Of a DNA stretch of 64,000 nucleotides, positions 42,968 to 52,489 are shown piece by piece. Each line of letters opens with the position of its first letter. The first letter of the stretch is position 1. The translations under genes were made by a program, and so were the position numbers. Origin of the DNA: Robertmurraya andreesenii (GTDB lineage Bacteria; Bacillota; Bacilli; Bacillales; Cytobacillaceae); the NCBI RefSeq assembly GCF_030813005.1, contig NZ_JAUSTU010000003.1, forward strand, positions 186,001 through 250,000. Direction: 5' to 3'. Below the pieces are notes generated by a model, which was not told the DNA's origin, did not search any database, and saw only the letters and a list, made by a program, of their open reading frames with translations.

Positions 42968-43291
42968 TTATTTCACCTCCTTGCCTGTTATATATGACCC
43001 GAAACGCTACTGTTCCAGAGGGTTTGCCTTGTTGGACACAACCTCGTTATCTTTCAAGGAATGCGCTCGGAATTATCGTCATGGCATATTCACCTTGAAG
43101 TATCTCTTGCATTTCGGGGTATTCAGTTGTCAAGGAGCAGTGAGAGAAAAACTCTGCTTTTATTGGTGGATTGTTTTCCTCTCACCTTATAGCCTTGGTA
43201 GAGCACATTAGTTGAGGATTTTAGAAAAATAATTTTCTTCCTCATTCATAAGCGAAGAATTCTATTGATTCGAACCCCTTAAAATAAAAAA

Positions 43292-43324
43292 ACAGCCTGT
43301 CTATTTGCCAGAAAAGACGGCTGT
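43292..43324 (-). terminator. Hairpin with minus-strand T-run
   Basis: ACAGCC(T)GTCT pairs with AGACGGCTGT, and the minus strand continues into TTTTTTTATTTT. No minus-strand gene is seen to its right, so it may stop antisense transcription from the defence genes or end an unseen small RNA. Confidence 0.6.
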
Positions 43325-43558
43325 AATGCATATGCTTTTGCTCAAATTTGAGCGGAAGTGATATTTAGTTTAAGAAAGATTAATGTTATAACTTTGCCTT
43401 TGGTTTTACATATAGACTTACAGACTTTTTTGTCTAAAAGTATTTATTTGAATAAAAGAGAAAAATGAAAGGCATACACAACTATCATTATCTTTGTTAA
43501 CATTGTAAAATTACTTCACAAACACAGAATAATCATGTTGTTTTTGAAGGAAATGTGC

Positions 43559-43564
43559 TATAAT
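43559..43564 (+). promoter_or_regulatory. -10 box of the HTH-hsd operon
   Basis: A perfect TATAAT 31 nt before the HTH ATG, with TTGTTT 15 nt upstream (43538-43543) as a weak -35. Confidence 0.6.
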
Positions 43565-43594
43565 GGAAAAAACATATATAAAGAGGTGACCAAG

Positions 43595-43816
43595 ATGACC
43601 GTTAGCTATAAAAAGCTTTGGAAATTGTTGATAGACCGCGATATGAAGAAGAAAGATTTGCAAGCTGCTGCGGGAATAAGTCCATCGTCAATTTCAAAGC
43701 TTTCTAAAAACGAATATGTCAGTATGGATGTTCTTGTAAAGGTTTGTACGGCACTTGGCGTTGATTTTAAAGATATCATGGAATTAGTGCCTAATATGGT
43801 TGAAGAAAGGAAGTAG
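43595..43816 (+). CDS. HTH (Cro/C1-type) regulator
   Basis: A protein of 73 residues with one helix-turn-helix (KKDLQAAAGISPSSISKLSK) in the YozG-like group. It starts the defence operon, 4 nt before hsdM, and probably controls expression of the restriction genes. ATG at 43595 has GAGGTG upstream. Confidence 0.88.
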   Translation: MTVSYKKLWKLLIDRDMKKKDLQAAAGISPSSISKLSKNEYVSMDVLVKVCTALGVDFKDIMELVPNMVEERK

Positions 43817-43820
43817 AGTT

Positions 43821-45389
43821 ATGGAAAACAACAGAAAAGAACAGGAACGGGCGGAATTACACCGCACGATATGGAATATGGCAAATGATCTAAGAGGCAG
43901 TGTAGATGGATGGGACTTTAAGCAATATGTTCTAGGAATGCTGTTTTACCGCTACATATCTGAAAATATTACTGCCTATATTAACGCCGGAGAATGGGAA
44001 GCTGGCAATACGGAATTTGATTATGCTAAGTTATCCGACGAAGAAGCAGAACAGGCACGAGAGGATTTAGTTAAGACAAAGGGCTTCTTTATTTTACCCA
44101 GCGAACTTTTTGAAAATGTCCGAGCTCGTGCAAAGGACGATGAAAACTTAAATGAAACACTGGAACAGGTTTTCAGTAATATAGAGGCATCTGCCCAAGG
44201 AACAGAGAGTGAAGATAATTTCAAAGGTCTGTTTGACGATATTGATGTTAACAGCAATAAGCTAGGTAACACTGTAGTAAAGCGTAATGAAAAGCTGGTT
44301 AAGCTAATGAATTCTGTTGGAGAAATGAAGCTGGGAGATTACAAAGACAATACCATAGATGCATTCGGTGATGCTTATGAGTTTTTAATGGGTATGTATG
44401 CATCCAATGCAGGAAAAAGTGGTGGTGAATACTATACGCCGCAGGAGGTTTCTGAACTCCTTACCCACTTAACATTAGTAGGAAAAACTGAAGTCAACAA
44501 GGTATATGACCCCGCCTGCGGTTCTGGCTCTCTACTGCTAAAGTTTGCAAAAATCTTAGGAAAAGAAAATGTACGTCAAGGTTTCTTCGGTCAAGAAATC
44601 AACATTACAACCTACAACCTGTGCAGAATTAATATGTTCCTGCACGATATTGATTATGACAAATTTGATATTGCCCTTGGGGACACACTAACAGATCCGC
44701 AACATTGGGATGATGAGCCTTTTGAAGCCATTGTATCAAATCCACCTTACTCTATTAAATGGAAGGGCGACAATGATCCTATTTTGATTAACGATCCCCG
44801 TTTTTCTCCAGCGGGAGTATTGGCTCCTAAGTCTAAGGCAGACCTTGCTTTTATTATGCATAGTCTCTCTTGGCTTGCAACAAACGGAACAGCGGCTATC
44901 GTTTGTTTCCCCGGTGTAATGTACCGAGGAGGCGCTGAAAAGAAAATCAGGCAGTACCTGATTGATAATAACTATATCGACTGTATCATTCAGTTACCGG
45001 ATAACTTGTTTTATGGTACCAGCATTGCTACCTGCATTATGGTGCTGAAGAAGTCTAAATCAGAAAATAGCACCTTATTTATCGATGCATCAAAGGAATT
45101 TGTCAAGGTTACGAATAACTACAAGCTTACACAAGAAAATATTGAGACCATTCTTAACGCATTCAAAGATAGAAAAGATATAGAGCATTTTGCTAGGCTT
45201 GTGCCAAACAGTGAAATAGCTGAACAAGATTATAACCTGTCTGTTTCTACCTATGTTGAACAGGAGGATACCAGAGAAAAGATTGATATTGTTGCCCTCA
45301 ATGCTGAGATAGAAAAAATTGTGGCGAGAGAGCAGATTTTGCGGGAAGAAATAGATAAGATTATTGCAGAAATTGAGGTGGGCAAATGA
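43821..45389 (+). CDS. hsdM: Type I restriction-modification, methyltransferase HsdM
   Basis: A protein of 522 residues. The N-terminal HsdM domain (WNMANDLRGSVDGWDFKQYV) is followed by the SAM motif DPACGSG (230-236) and NPPY (307-310), which indicate N6-adenine methylation. It pairs with HsdS to protect the target. ATG at 43821 has AAGGAAG upstream. Its stop overlaps the hsdS start as ATGA. Confidence 0.94.
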   Translation: MENNRKEQERAELHRTIWNMANDLRGSVDGWDFKQYVLGMLFYRYISENITAYINAGEWEAGNTEFDYAKLSDEEAEQAREDLVKTKGFFILPSELFENVRARAKDDENLNETLEQVFSNIEASAQGTESEDNFKGLFDDIDVNSNKLGNTVVKRNEKLVKLMNSVGEMKLGDYKDNTIDAFGDAYEFLMGMYASNAGKSGGEYYTPQEVSELLTHLTLVGKTEVNKVYDPACGSGSLLLKFAKILGKENVRQGFFGQEINITTYNLCRINMFLHDIDYDKFDIALGDTLTDPQHWDDEPFEAIVSNPPYSIKWKGDNDPILINDPRFSPAGVLAPKSKADLAFIMHSLSWLATNGTAAIVCFPGVMYRGGAEKKIRQYLIDNNYIDCIIQLPDNLFYGTSIATCIMVLKKSKSENSTLFIDASKEFVKVTNNYKLTQENIETILNAFKDRKDIEHFARLVPNSEIAEQDYNLSVSTYVEQEDTREKIDIVALNAEIEKIVAREQILREEIDKIIAEIEVGK

Positions 45390-46582
45390 GTAAGTTAGAT
45401 GAATTGATTGCTGAACTTTGTCCAGATGGAGTGGAGTTTGTAACAGTGGAAGAAATTTGTGATATTACACGTGGGAGAGTAATGTCCAAAAATTATCTAA
45501 GAGAAAATACTGGTGTTTATCCCGTTTATTCATCACAAACAGCAAATAACGGTGTTTTTGGCTACATAAATACTTTTGACTATGACTGCGAATCCGTAAC
45601 ATGGACAACAGATGGAGCAAACGCTGGTTCTGTTTTTTATCATATTAACGAAAAATTTAGTATAACAAATGTTTGTGGATTATTAAGGGTTAAAAATAAT
45701 GAACTGGTAAGTACTAAGTTTCTATTTTATGTTTTGCAAGTATATGCAAAAAAATATGTTAATGATGGTATGGGTAACCCAAAATTGATGAGCAACGTCA
45801 TGGCAAGGATTTCCGTTCCCCTTCCCCCTCTAGCTGTTCAGCAGGAAATTGTCCGTATTCTGGACAATTTCACAGAGCTTACAGCAGAGCTTACAGCAGA
45901 GCTTACAGCAGAGCTTACAGCAAGGAGAAAGCAGTATGAGTATTATAGGGATCTACTATTGACTGATCTTAACGAAGATACTGTTAAATGGATTTCGCTT
46001 AAAGAATGCACCCTACCAACATCAAATATAAAATGGTCTTTGGAAGATGAATCAACAACTTACAAATATATTGATTTAACGTCAGTTGATAGAGAACTAC
46101 ATTATATTACTGAAACACAGGAAATCAATAAAAACAATGCACCAAGTAGGGCACAACAAATCGTAAAGGCAGGCGATATTTTGTTCGCTACTACAAGACC
46201 TTTATTAAAAAGATATTGTTTAATTGATAGTGAGTATGATGGACAAATATGTAGCACTGGATTTTGTGTTTTAAGGGCAAATACAGATATTGTTCTACAA
46301 AAATGGGTTTTATATCACATTGCATCTTCTTCTTTTTATTATCATGTTGAAAAGTATCAACAAGGTGCAAGTTATCCAGCAATATCCGACACAAATGTTA
46401 AGGATTATCGGATTCCTGTCCCTCCCATTGAGGAACAAGAGCGCATCGTAGCTATCCTCGATCGCTTTGACGCTCTCTGCAACGACTTAACCAGCGGCAT
46501 TCCGGCCGAAATCGAAGCACGGCAAAAGCAATATGAATATTACAGAGATAAACTGTTATCTTTCAAGGAGGTGACGGCATGA
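45386..46582 (+). CDS. hsdS: Type I restriction-modification, specificity subunit HsdS
   Basis: A 398-residue protein with two target-recognition domains, each closed by a conserved helix (PLAVQQEIVRILDNFTELTA and PIEEQERIVAILDRFDALC). The first helix carries TELTAELTAELTAELTARR, four copies of the ELTA/TAEL unit coded by exact 12-bp repeats. In EcoR124 the number of such repeats sets the spacer length in the DNA target. Start and stop overlap hsdM and hsdR as ATGA. Confidence 0.94.
   Translation: MSKLDELIAELCPDGVEFVTVEEICDITRGRVMSKNYLRENTGVYPVYSSQTANNGVFGYINTFDYDCESVTWTTDGANAGSVFYHINEKFSITNVCGLLRVKNNELVSTKFLFYVLQVYAKKYVNDGMGNPKLMSNVMARISVPLPPLAVQQEIVRILDNFTELTAELTAELTAELTARRKQYEYYRDLLLTDLNEDTVKWISLKECTLPTSNIKWSLEDESTTYKYIDLTSVDRELHYITETQEINKNNAPSRAQQIVKAGDILFATTRPLLKRYCLIDSEYDGQICSTGFCVLRANTDIVLQKWVLYHIASSSFYYHVEKYQQGASYPAISDTNVKDYRIPVPPIEEQERIVAILDRFDALCNDLTSGIPAEIEARQKQYEYYRDKLLSFKEVTA
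45875..45922 (+). repeat. Four tandem 12-bp repeats in hsdS
   Basis: GAGCTTACAGCA is present four times without mismatch (45875-45886, 45887-45898, 45899-45910, 45911-45922), coding ELTA each time. Being a multiple of three, gain or loss keeps the frame and alters only the spacing of the two recognition domains. Confidence 0.97.
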
Positions 46583-49500
46583 GCATTTACAACATCGTTG
46601 CCAGTACTGATGAAGCAACGGTTGTTGCTGAATATGCAGCTGAATATAATGTCCGTCCTGAAAAGTATCAGAGCGAGGCAGAACTTGAGCGGGAGTTTAT
46701 CAGGCAACTAACTTCACAAGGATATGAATATATTTCAGTACACAATGAAGCTTCATTGATAGAAAATCTCCGAAAGCAACTTGAACTGCTTAATGACTTC
46801 ACTTTTACTGACAGTGAATGGGATAGATTTTTCACAGAATGTATTGCCAATACAAATGAGGGTATTGTTGAAAAAACCAGAAAGATTCAAGATGACCATA
46901 TCCAGATTCTAAAACGTGAAGATGGAACAACAAAGAACATATACCTTTTGGATAAAAAGAATATCCATAACAATCGCCTGCAGGTTATTAATCAATACGA
47001 AGAAGCTGGTGGAAAGCACGAAAGCCGATATGATGTGACTATACTTGTCAATGGACTTCCACTAGTTCATGTGGAGTTAAAGCGTCGCGGTGTTGCTATC
47101 CGTGAAGCCTTCAACCAGATAAAAAGATACCAGCGTGACAGCTTTTGGGCGGCTTCTGGTTTATTTGAGTATGTACAAATATTCGTAATCTCCAATGGCA
47201 CCCATACAAAGTATTATAGTAACACCACAAGAAATGCTCATATCAAGGAGCAAAGCAGCAGTGAACGTCGAAGAAGCAAAAAAACAAGCAACAGCTTTGA
47301 GTTTACCAGCTTTTGGGCAGATGCAAATAACAAAATTATTCCTGACCTTGTGGACTTTACTAAAACATTTTTTGCCAAGCATACCCTCTTAAATATACTA
47401 ACAAAATATTGTATTTTTACATCTGAAGATCTGCTACTTGTAATGCGTCCTTATCAAATAGCTGCTGCAGAACGTATATTATCACGTATTGTAGTATCAA
47501 CCAACTACAAGAAGATGGGCACAACTGCAGCTGGAGGATATATTTGGCATACAACAGGCTCTGGTAAGACATTGACCAGTTTTAAGACAGCCCAATTAGC
47601 TTCTGCCTTGCCTTACATAGACAAGGTATTGTTTGTTGTTGACCGTAAAGACCTAGACTATCAGACCATGAAGGAATATGATCGTTTTGAAAAAGGGGCA
47701 GCTAACGGTAATACGTCCACAAGAGTTCTTCAAAGACAATTGGAGGACAGGGATGAAAAAGGAAATCCTCATGAATACAAAATCATTGTAACCACTATTC
47801 AGAAGTTGGATATATTCATCCGTAAAAACAAACAGCATGATATTTACAAGAAACATGTGGTACTGATTTTTGATGAGTGCCACCGTTCCCAATTTGGTGA
47901 AATGCATCAAGCTATTACGAAGAGCTTTAAGAACTATCATATCTTCGGCTTTACGGGAACCCCAATTTTTGCTGCCAATGCTAGTTCAGGAGGTAACCCA
48001 TTGCTCCGTACAACCGAGCAGGCCTTTGGAGAAAAGCTACATACTTATACCATTGTAGATGCCATCAATGATGGGAATGTTCTGCCTTTTAGAATAGATT
48101 TTATCAATACCATTAAGATGCCTGATTACGTTAATGATAAAAAAGTCTATAGCATAGATAGAGAAAAAGCCTTAGCAGATCCACAGCGAATCAGTGAAAT
48201 TGTTTCTTACGTTCTTGAACACTTTGATCAGAAGACGAAGCGCAATAGTTATTACACATTCTCTGCGAAATGGGAAGAAGCAGATAAGCACAACCCTAAA
48301 AAGATGATTGAAAAGCGTGAAACAAGGCGAGTTGCCGGTTTCAACTCCATATTTGCTGCTGCATCCATCCCAATGGCAATCAGATACTATAATGAGTTTA
48401 AGAAGCAGATAGCGGAAAAGAACCGTAACCTTACCATTGCAACTATTTTCAGTTTTAGTGCAAATGAGGAGGAGCCAGATGGACTGTTGCCTGAAGAGGA
48501 TTTTAATATGGAAAACCTTGACCAGAGCTCCAGAGATTTTCTTGAGGCAGCTATCCGAGATTACAATTCCACATTTAGTACGAATTACGATACTTCCTCG
48601 GATAAGTTCCAGAATTATTATAAAGACCTTTCTCTTCGTGTAAAGAATAGGGAGATTGATATATTGATTGTTGTTAATATGTTCCTGACAGGCTTTGATG
48701 CAACAACCCTGAATACGCTATGGGTAGACAAAAATCTGCGACAGCATGGACTGATTCAGGCTTTTTCAAGGACTAACCGCATCCTAAACAGCGTTAAGAC
48801 TTATGGTAATATCGTTTGCTTTAGAGATTTGAAAGAAGAAACAGACAAAGCTATTGCACTATTCGGCAATAAGGATGCTGGCGGTATTGTACTGTTAAAA
48901 ACATACGAAGAATACTATAACGGCTATGATGATAAAGGTGAGTATAAGCCGGGCTATGCAGAACTGATTGCAACTCTTACAACACAGTATCCCCTTGGCC
49001 AACCTATTATCGGAGAAGAAGCAGAAAAAGACTTTATCCGGTTATATGGAGCAATACTTCGACTCAGAAATATTCTTACTTCCTTCGATGACTTCGAAGG
49101 AAACGAGATTTTATCTGAAAGGGATTTTCAGGACTATCAGAGCATTTATATTGACCTGTATCAGGAATATAGAAAAGGTGCTGATGGTGACAAAGAAACT
49201 ATCAATGATGACATAGTTTTTGAGATTGAACTGGTCAAACAGATAGAGGTAAATATTGACTACATCCTTATGCTTGTAGCTAAATATCAACAATCCAACT
49301 GTAAGGATAAAACCATTCTTACGACCATTGATAAGGCTATCAATTCGAGTATTGAACTTCGAAGTAAGAAAGAACTTATCGAGCGTTTTATTGAGCAAGT
49401 CAATGTATCGACCAAAGTGGATGAGGATTGGCGTAAATTCCTCGACGAGCGTAAGGAAGCGGATATTTCAGCAATTATAGAAGAAGAGAAATTAAAGCCT

Positions 49501-49680
49501 GAAGAAACCCGCCGATTCATCGATAATGCTTTCCGAGATGGAATGCTTAAAACGACCGGTACAGCCATTGATAAAATCATGCCACCTGTGTCTCGCTTTG
49601 GCGGAGGCAGAGCTGCGAAAAAGCAAGGAATTATTGAAAAACTGATGTTATTCTTTGAGAAGTATTTAGGGTTGGTGTAG
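46579..49680 (+). CDS. hsdR: Type I restriction-modification, endonuclease HsdR
   Basis: A 1033-residue motor-nuclease. The PD-(D/E)XK site is Asp152 ... Glu166-x-Lys168 (VHVELKRRG); the translocase has Walker A GSGKT (327-331), DECH (432-435) and FGFTGTPIF. It cuts DNA far from unmodified sites after ATP-driven translocation. AAGGAGGTG precedes the ATG, which overlaps the hsdS stop. Confidence 0.95.
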   Translation: MSIYNIVASTDEATVVAEYAAEYNVRPEKYQSEAELEREFIRQLTSQGYEYISVHNEASLIENLRKQLELLNDFTFTDSEWDRFFTECIANTNEGIVEKTRKIQDDHIQILKREDGTTKNIYLLDKKNIHNNRLQVINQYEEAGGKHESRYDVTILVNGLPLVHVELKRRGVAIREAFNQIKRYQRDSFWAASGLFEYVQIFVISNGTHTKYYSNTTRNAHIKEQSSSERRRSKKTSNSFEFTSFWADANNKIIPDLVDFTKTFFAKHTLLNILTKYCIFTSEDLLLVMRPYQIAAAERILSRIVVSTNYKKMGTTAAGGYIWHTTGSGKTLTSFKTAQLASALPYIDKVLFVVDRKDLDYQTMKEYDRFEKGAANGNTSTRVLQRQLEDRDEKGNPHEYKIIVTTIQKLDIFIRKNKQHDIYKKHVVLIFDECHRSQFGEMHQAITKSFKNYHIFGFTGTPIFAANASSGGNPLLRTTEQAFGEKLHTYTIVDAINDGNVLPFRIDFINTIKMPDYVNDKKVYSIDREKALADPQRISEIVSYVLEHFDQKTKRNSYYTFSAKWEEADKHNPKKMIEKRETRRVAGFNSIFAAASIPMAIRYYNEFKKQIAEKNRNLTIATIFSFSANEEEPDGLLPEEDFNMENLDQSSRDFLEAAIRDYNSTFSTNYDTSSDKFQNYYKDLSLRVKNREIDILIVVNMFLTGFDATTLNTLWVDKNLRQHGLIQAFSRTNRILNSVKTYGNIVCFRDLKEETDKAIALFGNKDAGGIVLLKTYEEYYNGYDDKGEYKPGYAELIATLTTQYPLGQPIIGEEAEKDFIRLYGAILRLRNILTSFDDFEGNEILSERDFQDYQSIYIDLYQEYRKGADGDKETINDDIVFEIELVKQIEVNIDYILMLVAKYQQSNCKDKTILTTIDKAINSSIELRSKKELIERFIEQVNVSTKVDEDWRKFLDERKEADISAIIEEEKLKPEETRRFIDNAFRDGMLKTTGTAIDKIMPPVSRFGGGRAAKKQGIIEKLMLFFEKYLGLV

Positions 49681-49750
49681 CAAATAATCAATACAGCAGA
49701 TTAAATAAATTGATAGGTTACTATAGAATAAATATTGTGAGGTGAAATGA

Positions 49751-50647
49751 TTGCATAAAAAGCAAAAATCTCCATTTGAGCTATTAAGAAATAAGGCTAT
49801 TCTAGCTATTTTAGACGGTGATTCTCAATTTGGAGAAATAGATGATGTAGAGATTTCAATGCCTTATTTAAGTGGCCCGACTATAGTAGAAATTTCCCAA
49901 TTATTTGGACTGTCTGAAACATACGGATGGAATGGAGGAGCATTAAGTAGATGGAATTACTTAGATAACCTTCTTAAGCATGGAATTGAGACTAACCGAA
50001 TTAATGATATTCTTTCCTATCTATTTTCAAAACAGCAATTTACAGATAAACTTAAAAGGAAAACACCAGATCAGATTGAAGAGATCTATAATTATATCGT
50101 TAAGACAGTAATAGAACAGATTAATGGAATACTTTATTTTGGTGGCAATAAACTTACTATCATCAATCAAAGATTTCATATTATTCCAATAAATTCTACG
50201 ATTAAAGTAACTACTCCTCAAGTAAAAAACATTGATCGAGAATACATTAAAGATATTTCTGAGAGGGCAATGCTTGATGTGGTAAATGGAAGTTATGACA
50301 GTGCAATCACTAAATCTAGAACATTATTAGAAGAAGTATTTTGTTATGTTATCGAAAACAAGAATGAAACGCCAACAGACAGTGGAGACATAGGTAGGCT
50401 TTATAAGCAAGTAAAAGGGTTATACAATATGCACACAGATAAAAACCTTGATAGACGAATCAATACACTACTTTCAGGTTTGGAAAAAATCGTTTCATCT
50501 ATTGCTGAGATGAGAAACAATAATAGTGATGCGCATGGTGTTGGAAGTCAAAGAATTAGTATATCTGAGCATCATGCTAGACTTCTTGTAAATTCTGCAA
50601 TGACTATGGCTGAATTTATACTTTCAGTGGGAAATAATACAAAATAA
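49751..50647 (+). CDS. Abortive-infection protein with Abi_C (HEPN-like) domain
   Basis: A 298-residue protein starting at TTG with GAGGTG upstream. The C-terminal 130 residues fit the Abi_C domain: SRTLLEEVFCYVIENKN then IAEMRNNNSDAHG, where RNNNSDAH supplies the Rx4-6H motif of HEPN ribonucleases. It probably shuts down growth by cutting RNA on infection. It follows hsdR by 70 nt in the same direction, so restriction and abortive infection may be staged in one operon. Confidence 0.85.
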   Translation: MHKKQKSPFELLRNKAILAILDGDSQFGEIDDVEISMPYLSGPTIVEISQLFGLSETYGWNGGALSRWNYLDNLLKHGIETNRINDILSYLFSKQQFTDKLKRKTPDQIEEIYNYIVKTVIEQINGILYFGGNKLTIINQRFHIIPINSTIKVTTPQVKNIDREYIKDISERAMLDVVNGSYDSAITKSRTLLEEVFCYVIENKNETPTDSGDIGRLYKQVKGLYNMHTDKNLDRRINTLLSGLEKIVSSIAEMRNNNSDAHGVGSQRISISEHHARLLVNSAMTMAEFILSVGNNTK

Positions 50648-50652
50648 TAAAG

Positions 50653-50695
50653 AGACCAGCCACATCAAGCCATTAAGTTTAAATGTGACTGGTCT
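50653..50695 (+). terminator. Terminator of the defence operon
   Basis: AGACCAGCCACAT pairs with ATGTGACTGGTCT (one G-U), followed by TTTTA, 5 nt after the abi stop. Confidence 0.9.
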
Positions 50696-50737
50696 TTTAC
50701 TTTTGCCCCGCTTGAAGCTGTTCATTTAAGTTTTTCT

Positions 50738-52243
50738 TCAATCCCTAAGTGAACGCTTCTTTACGCCGCCTTTTGTTCCTATATCACCAGGATATACCCG
50801 TAATGCATAAAAAGGGGCTTTATCTAGTACATCTAAGTTCGGATTCTTCAATGTCGGATCTCCATAATATCGGTCGTAAGGATTATCGCCTCTGCCGAAA
50901 TCCTCATCCTTCCCGTTTCGAGCAAAACCGTTGAAACGCTCGATTGTTTCTTTTAGTTTTTCAGGTTTCATGCCTAATTTCTCCGCCAGCTCTTCTACAG
51001 TGTTGCCTATTCTTACGATGTCTTTTTCATAGTATTCTTTCGGAAAATCTTGTCCTGGAAAGAGAGTATCAAATAGATATCTCGATTTGGTTCTTTTATC
51101 AACAATGATCCAAGAATGAATCGCTTTTCCTTTTGTTTTTGTATCATGTTCATACATTTTATCGACAAACTCATGATATGGAATGGCTTCGTTTAAGTAT
51201 CGATCTCCATTTTGGTCAATGATGATCATACTTGGAATGGCCCTGTCAGCAACGAGGAAATAGGGCTTCCCTTCATGGTCAATAATGGAGGGCGCTCCCC
51301 ATACCTTATCCATTAAATCAAATTTCACCCCTAGTTTTTCAGCTGGTGTCAGAAGGTCTCCTGTTTGACCTTCTGGAGAGGAAGTCCATTCGTGATTGGT
51401 TGGTTTGGGCAAATATTTTTCCCTTTTTTCTTGATCCTTTGAAAATCCACCAGAGCCAAAAATCACTCCTTTTCGGGCTTTTAAATACATCTCTTTGCCG
51501 TCTTTTTTCACCTTGATCCCAATGACTCGATCATTTTCTACAACAAAATCTTCAAAGGCTGTATTAACGCAAAGCTCCCCGCCCGCTTCCTTGTAGGATA
51601 AAGCGAATCGAGCAATTAATGCTTGACCTAAAGACACAAAGCGGGCACCAGTTATTTTTGATTTAATCATCCTTAATCCCAAACGTAATGCTCTCATTTT
51701 GCCTTGCCACGTCCGGGTTAACATATTGACATAACGAAAATCTTGTCCTGTCATGACAAATCCAGCAGTGTCTAAGGTTGGCTCTAACATGAGTTTTTCC
51801 CAATCATCTAATTTTCTCGCATCAAAAATCAGTGGTTCAATGGAACGACCATGAGCCTTGCCACCTGGAAAATGAGCATAATAATCCGAATAATCCGTTG
51901 CATATGAAAAGCGCATATGATTGGTTTTTGTATGGAAATAGTCTAACATTTCAATACCCTTATGCAAATACGTCTCCTTCATTAAATCGGATGTTCGTTC
52001 TCCAATTGTGGAGTCCATGTATTGTTTTGCCTCTTCAAAGGTATCAGCAACACCTGCTTCCACCAAATAGCGATTATTCGGTACCCACACTCCTCCGCCA
52101 GAGAGTGCTGTGGCCCCGCCAAATTTCCCTTCCTTCTCGATTAAAAGCGTTTCCATTCCTTCTAATTTTGCAGTTAACGCGGCAGAAAAGCCCGAGGCCC
52201 CCGAGCCTACCACCAAAACATCATACTCTTTATTCCAATTCAT
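50738..52243 (-). pseudogene. FAD-dependent dehydrogenase, 3-ketosteroid-dehydrogenase-like (3' end cut off)
   Basis: A 501-residue frame with the dinucleotide motif VVGSGASGFSAALTAK at the N-terminus and the family pattern ATALSGGGVWVPNN, ending at YPGDIGTKGG before entering the element (VKKRSLRD, stop). About 60 conserved C-terminal residues now lie at 37225-37410, 13.35 kb away. The missing end contributes to FAD binding, so the product is probably inactive. Both candidate joins give a one-base shift, so excision as drawn would not simply restore the frame. Confidence 0.85.
50740..50755. repeat. Right end of the integrative element (att-like)
   Basis: AATCCCTA (50740-50747) is the inverted match of 37416-37423; CG at 50754-50755 has the same 6-nt spacing as at the left end. 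A TC (GA on minus) at 50758-50759 is an alternative core, matching 37411-37412, as used by TnpX/TndX. Confidence 0.6.
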
Positions 52244-52323
52244 TTATATTCCCCCTAGACATAAGCGTTTACTGATTAATTACCTATCCTTTTTTTTACA
52301 TAAAAGTGAGAGTTTTACTATTA

Positions 52324-52344
52324 TATGATAGTTATACTATCATA
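52324..52344. promoter_or_regulatory. Palindromic operator upstream of the FAD gene
   Basis: TATGATAGT-N3-ACTATCATA, a perfect 9-bp inverted repeat about 80 bp before the FAD-gene ATG, overlapping TATACT/TATGAT promoter-like sequences. It looks like a TetR- or MarR-type operator. Confidence 0.55.
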
Positions 52345-52489
52345 GTACAACTTTTTGGTCAATTCAAAATAATTAATGAAATCATCATCGGCTTTTAATC
52401 AATGAAAGGTAAGTATAAAAACGGGAACGGATCCTCCATTTCCTTTGTTTAGCAGACCGTACTTCCCGCTAAATCCACTTAACAACCAT

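Larger units (their letters stand above)
42968..43594. other. Noncoding divergent region of the element
   Basis: No convincing gene; a 21-codon minus frame near 43070-43130 is too short to trust. A minus-oriented hairpin terminator (43292-43324) and the HTH promoter lie in it. It separates the replication half from the defence half. Confidence 0.5.
37409..50754. mobile_element. ~13.35 kb serine-recombinase element with capsid, primase, RM and Abi genes
   Basis: Both sides are parts of one FAD-dehydrogenase gene. Inside are, on the minus strand, a large serine recombinase, TnpW, a HK97-type capsid protein and a P4-type primase-helicase; on the plus strand an HTH protein, HsdM, HsdS, HsdR and an Abi_C protein. 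There are no terminase, portal, protease, tail or relaxase genes, so it is neither a complete prophage nor a normal conjugative element. TnpW and a TnpX-like recombinase are typical of clostridial elements. It is best described as a satellite-like or defence-bearing island. Confidence 0.85.

Noticed and set aside
42873..43211. 112-residue plus-strand frame near the primase start
   Set aside because: Cys/Phe-rich random-looking sequence overlapping the primase start on the other strand, no ribosome site.
45875..45922. Tandem repeats as a CRISPR-like array
   Set aside because: 12-bp units without spacers, in frame inside hsdS; a coding TAEL repeat.
49287..49691. 134-residue minus-strand frame at the end of hsdR
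   Set aside because: Antisense to conserved HsdR coding sequence, no ribosome site; shadow.
37409..50754. Complete prophage or conjugative element
   Set aside because: No terminase, portal, tail, lysis, relaxase or VirB/D4-like genes are present.
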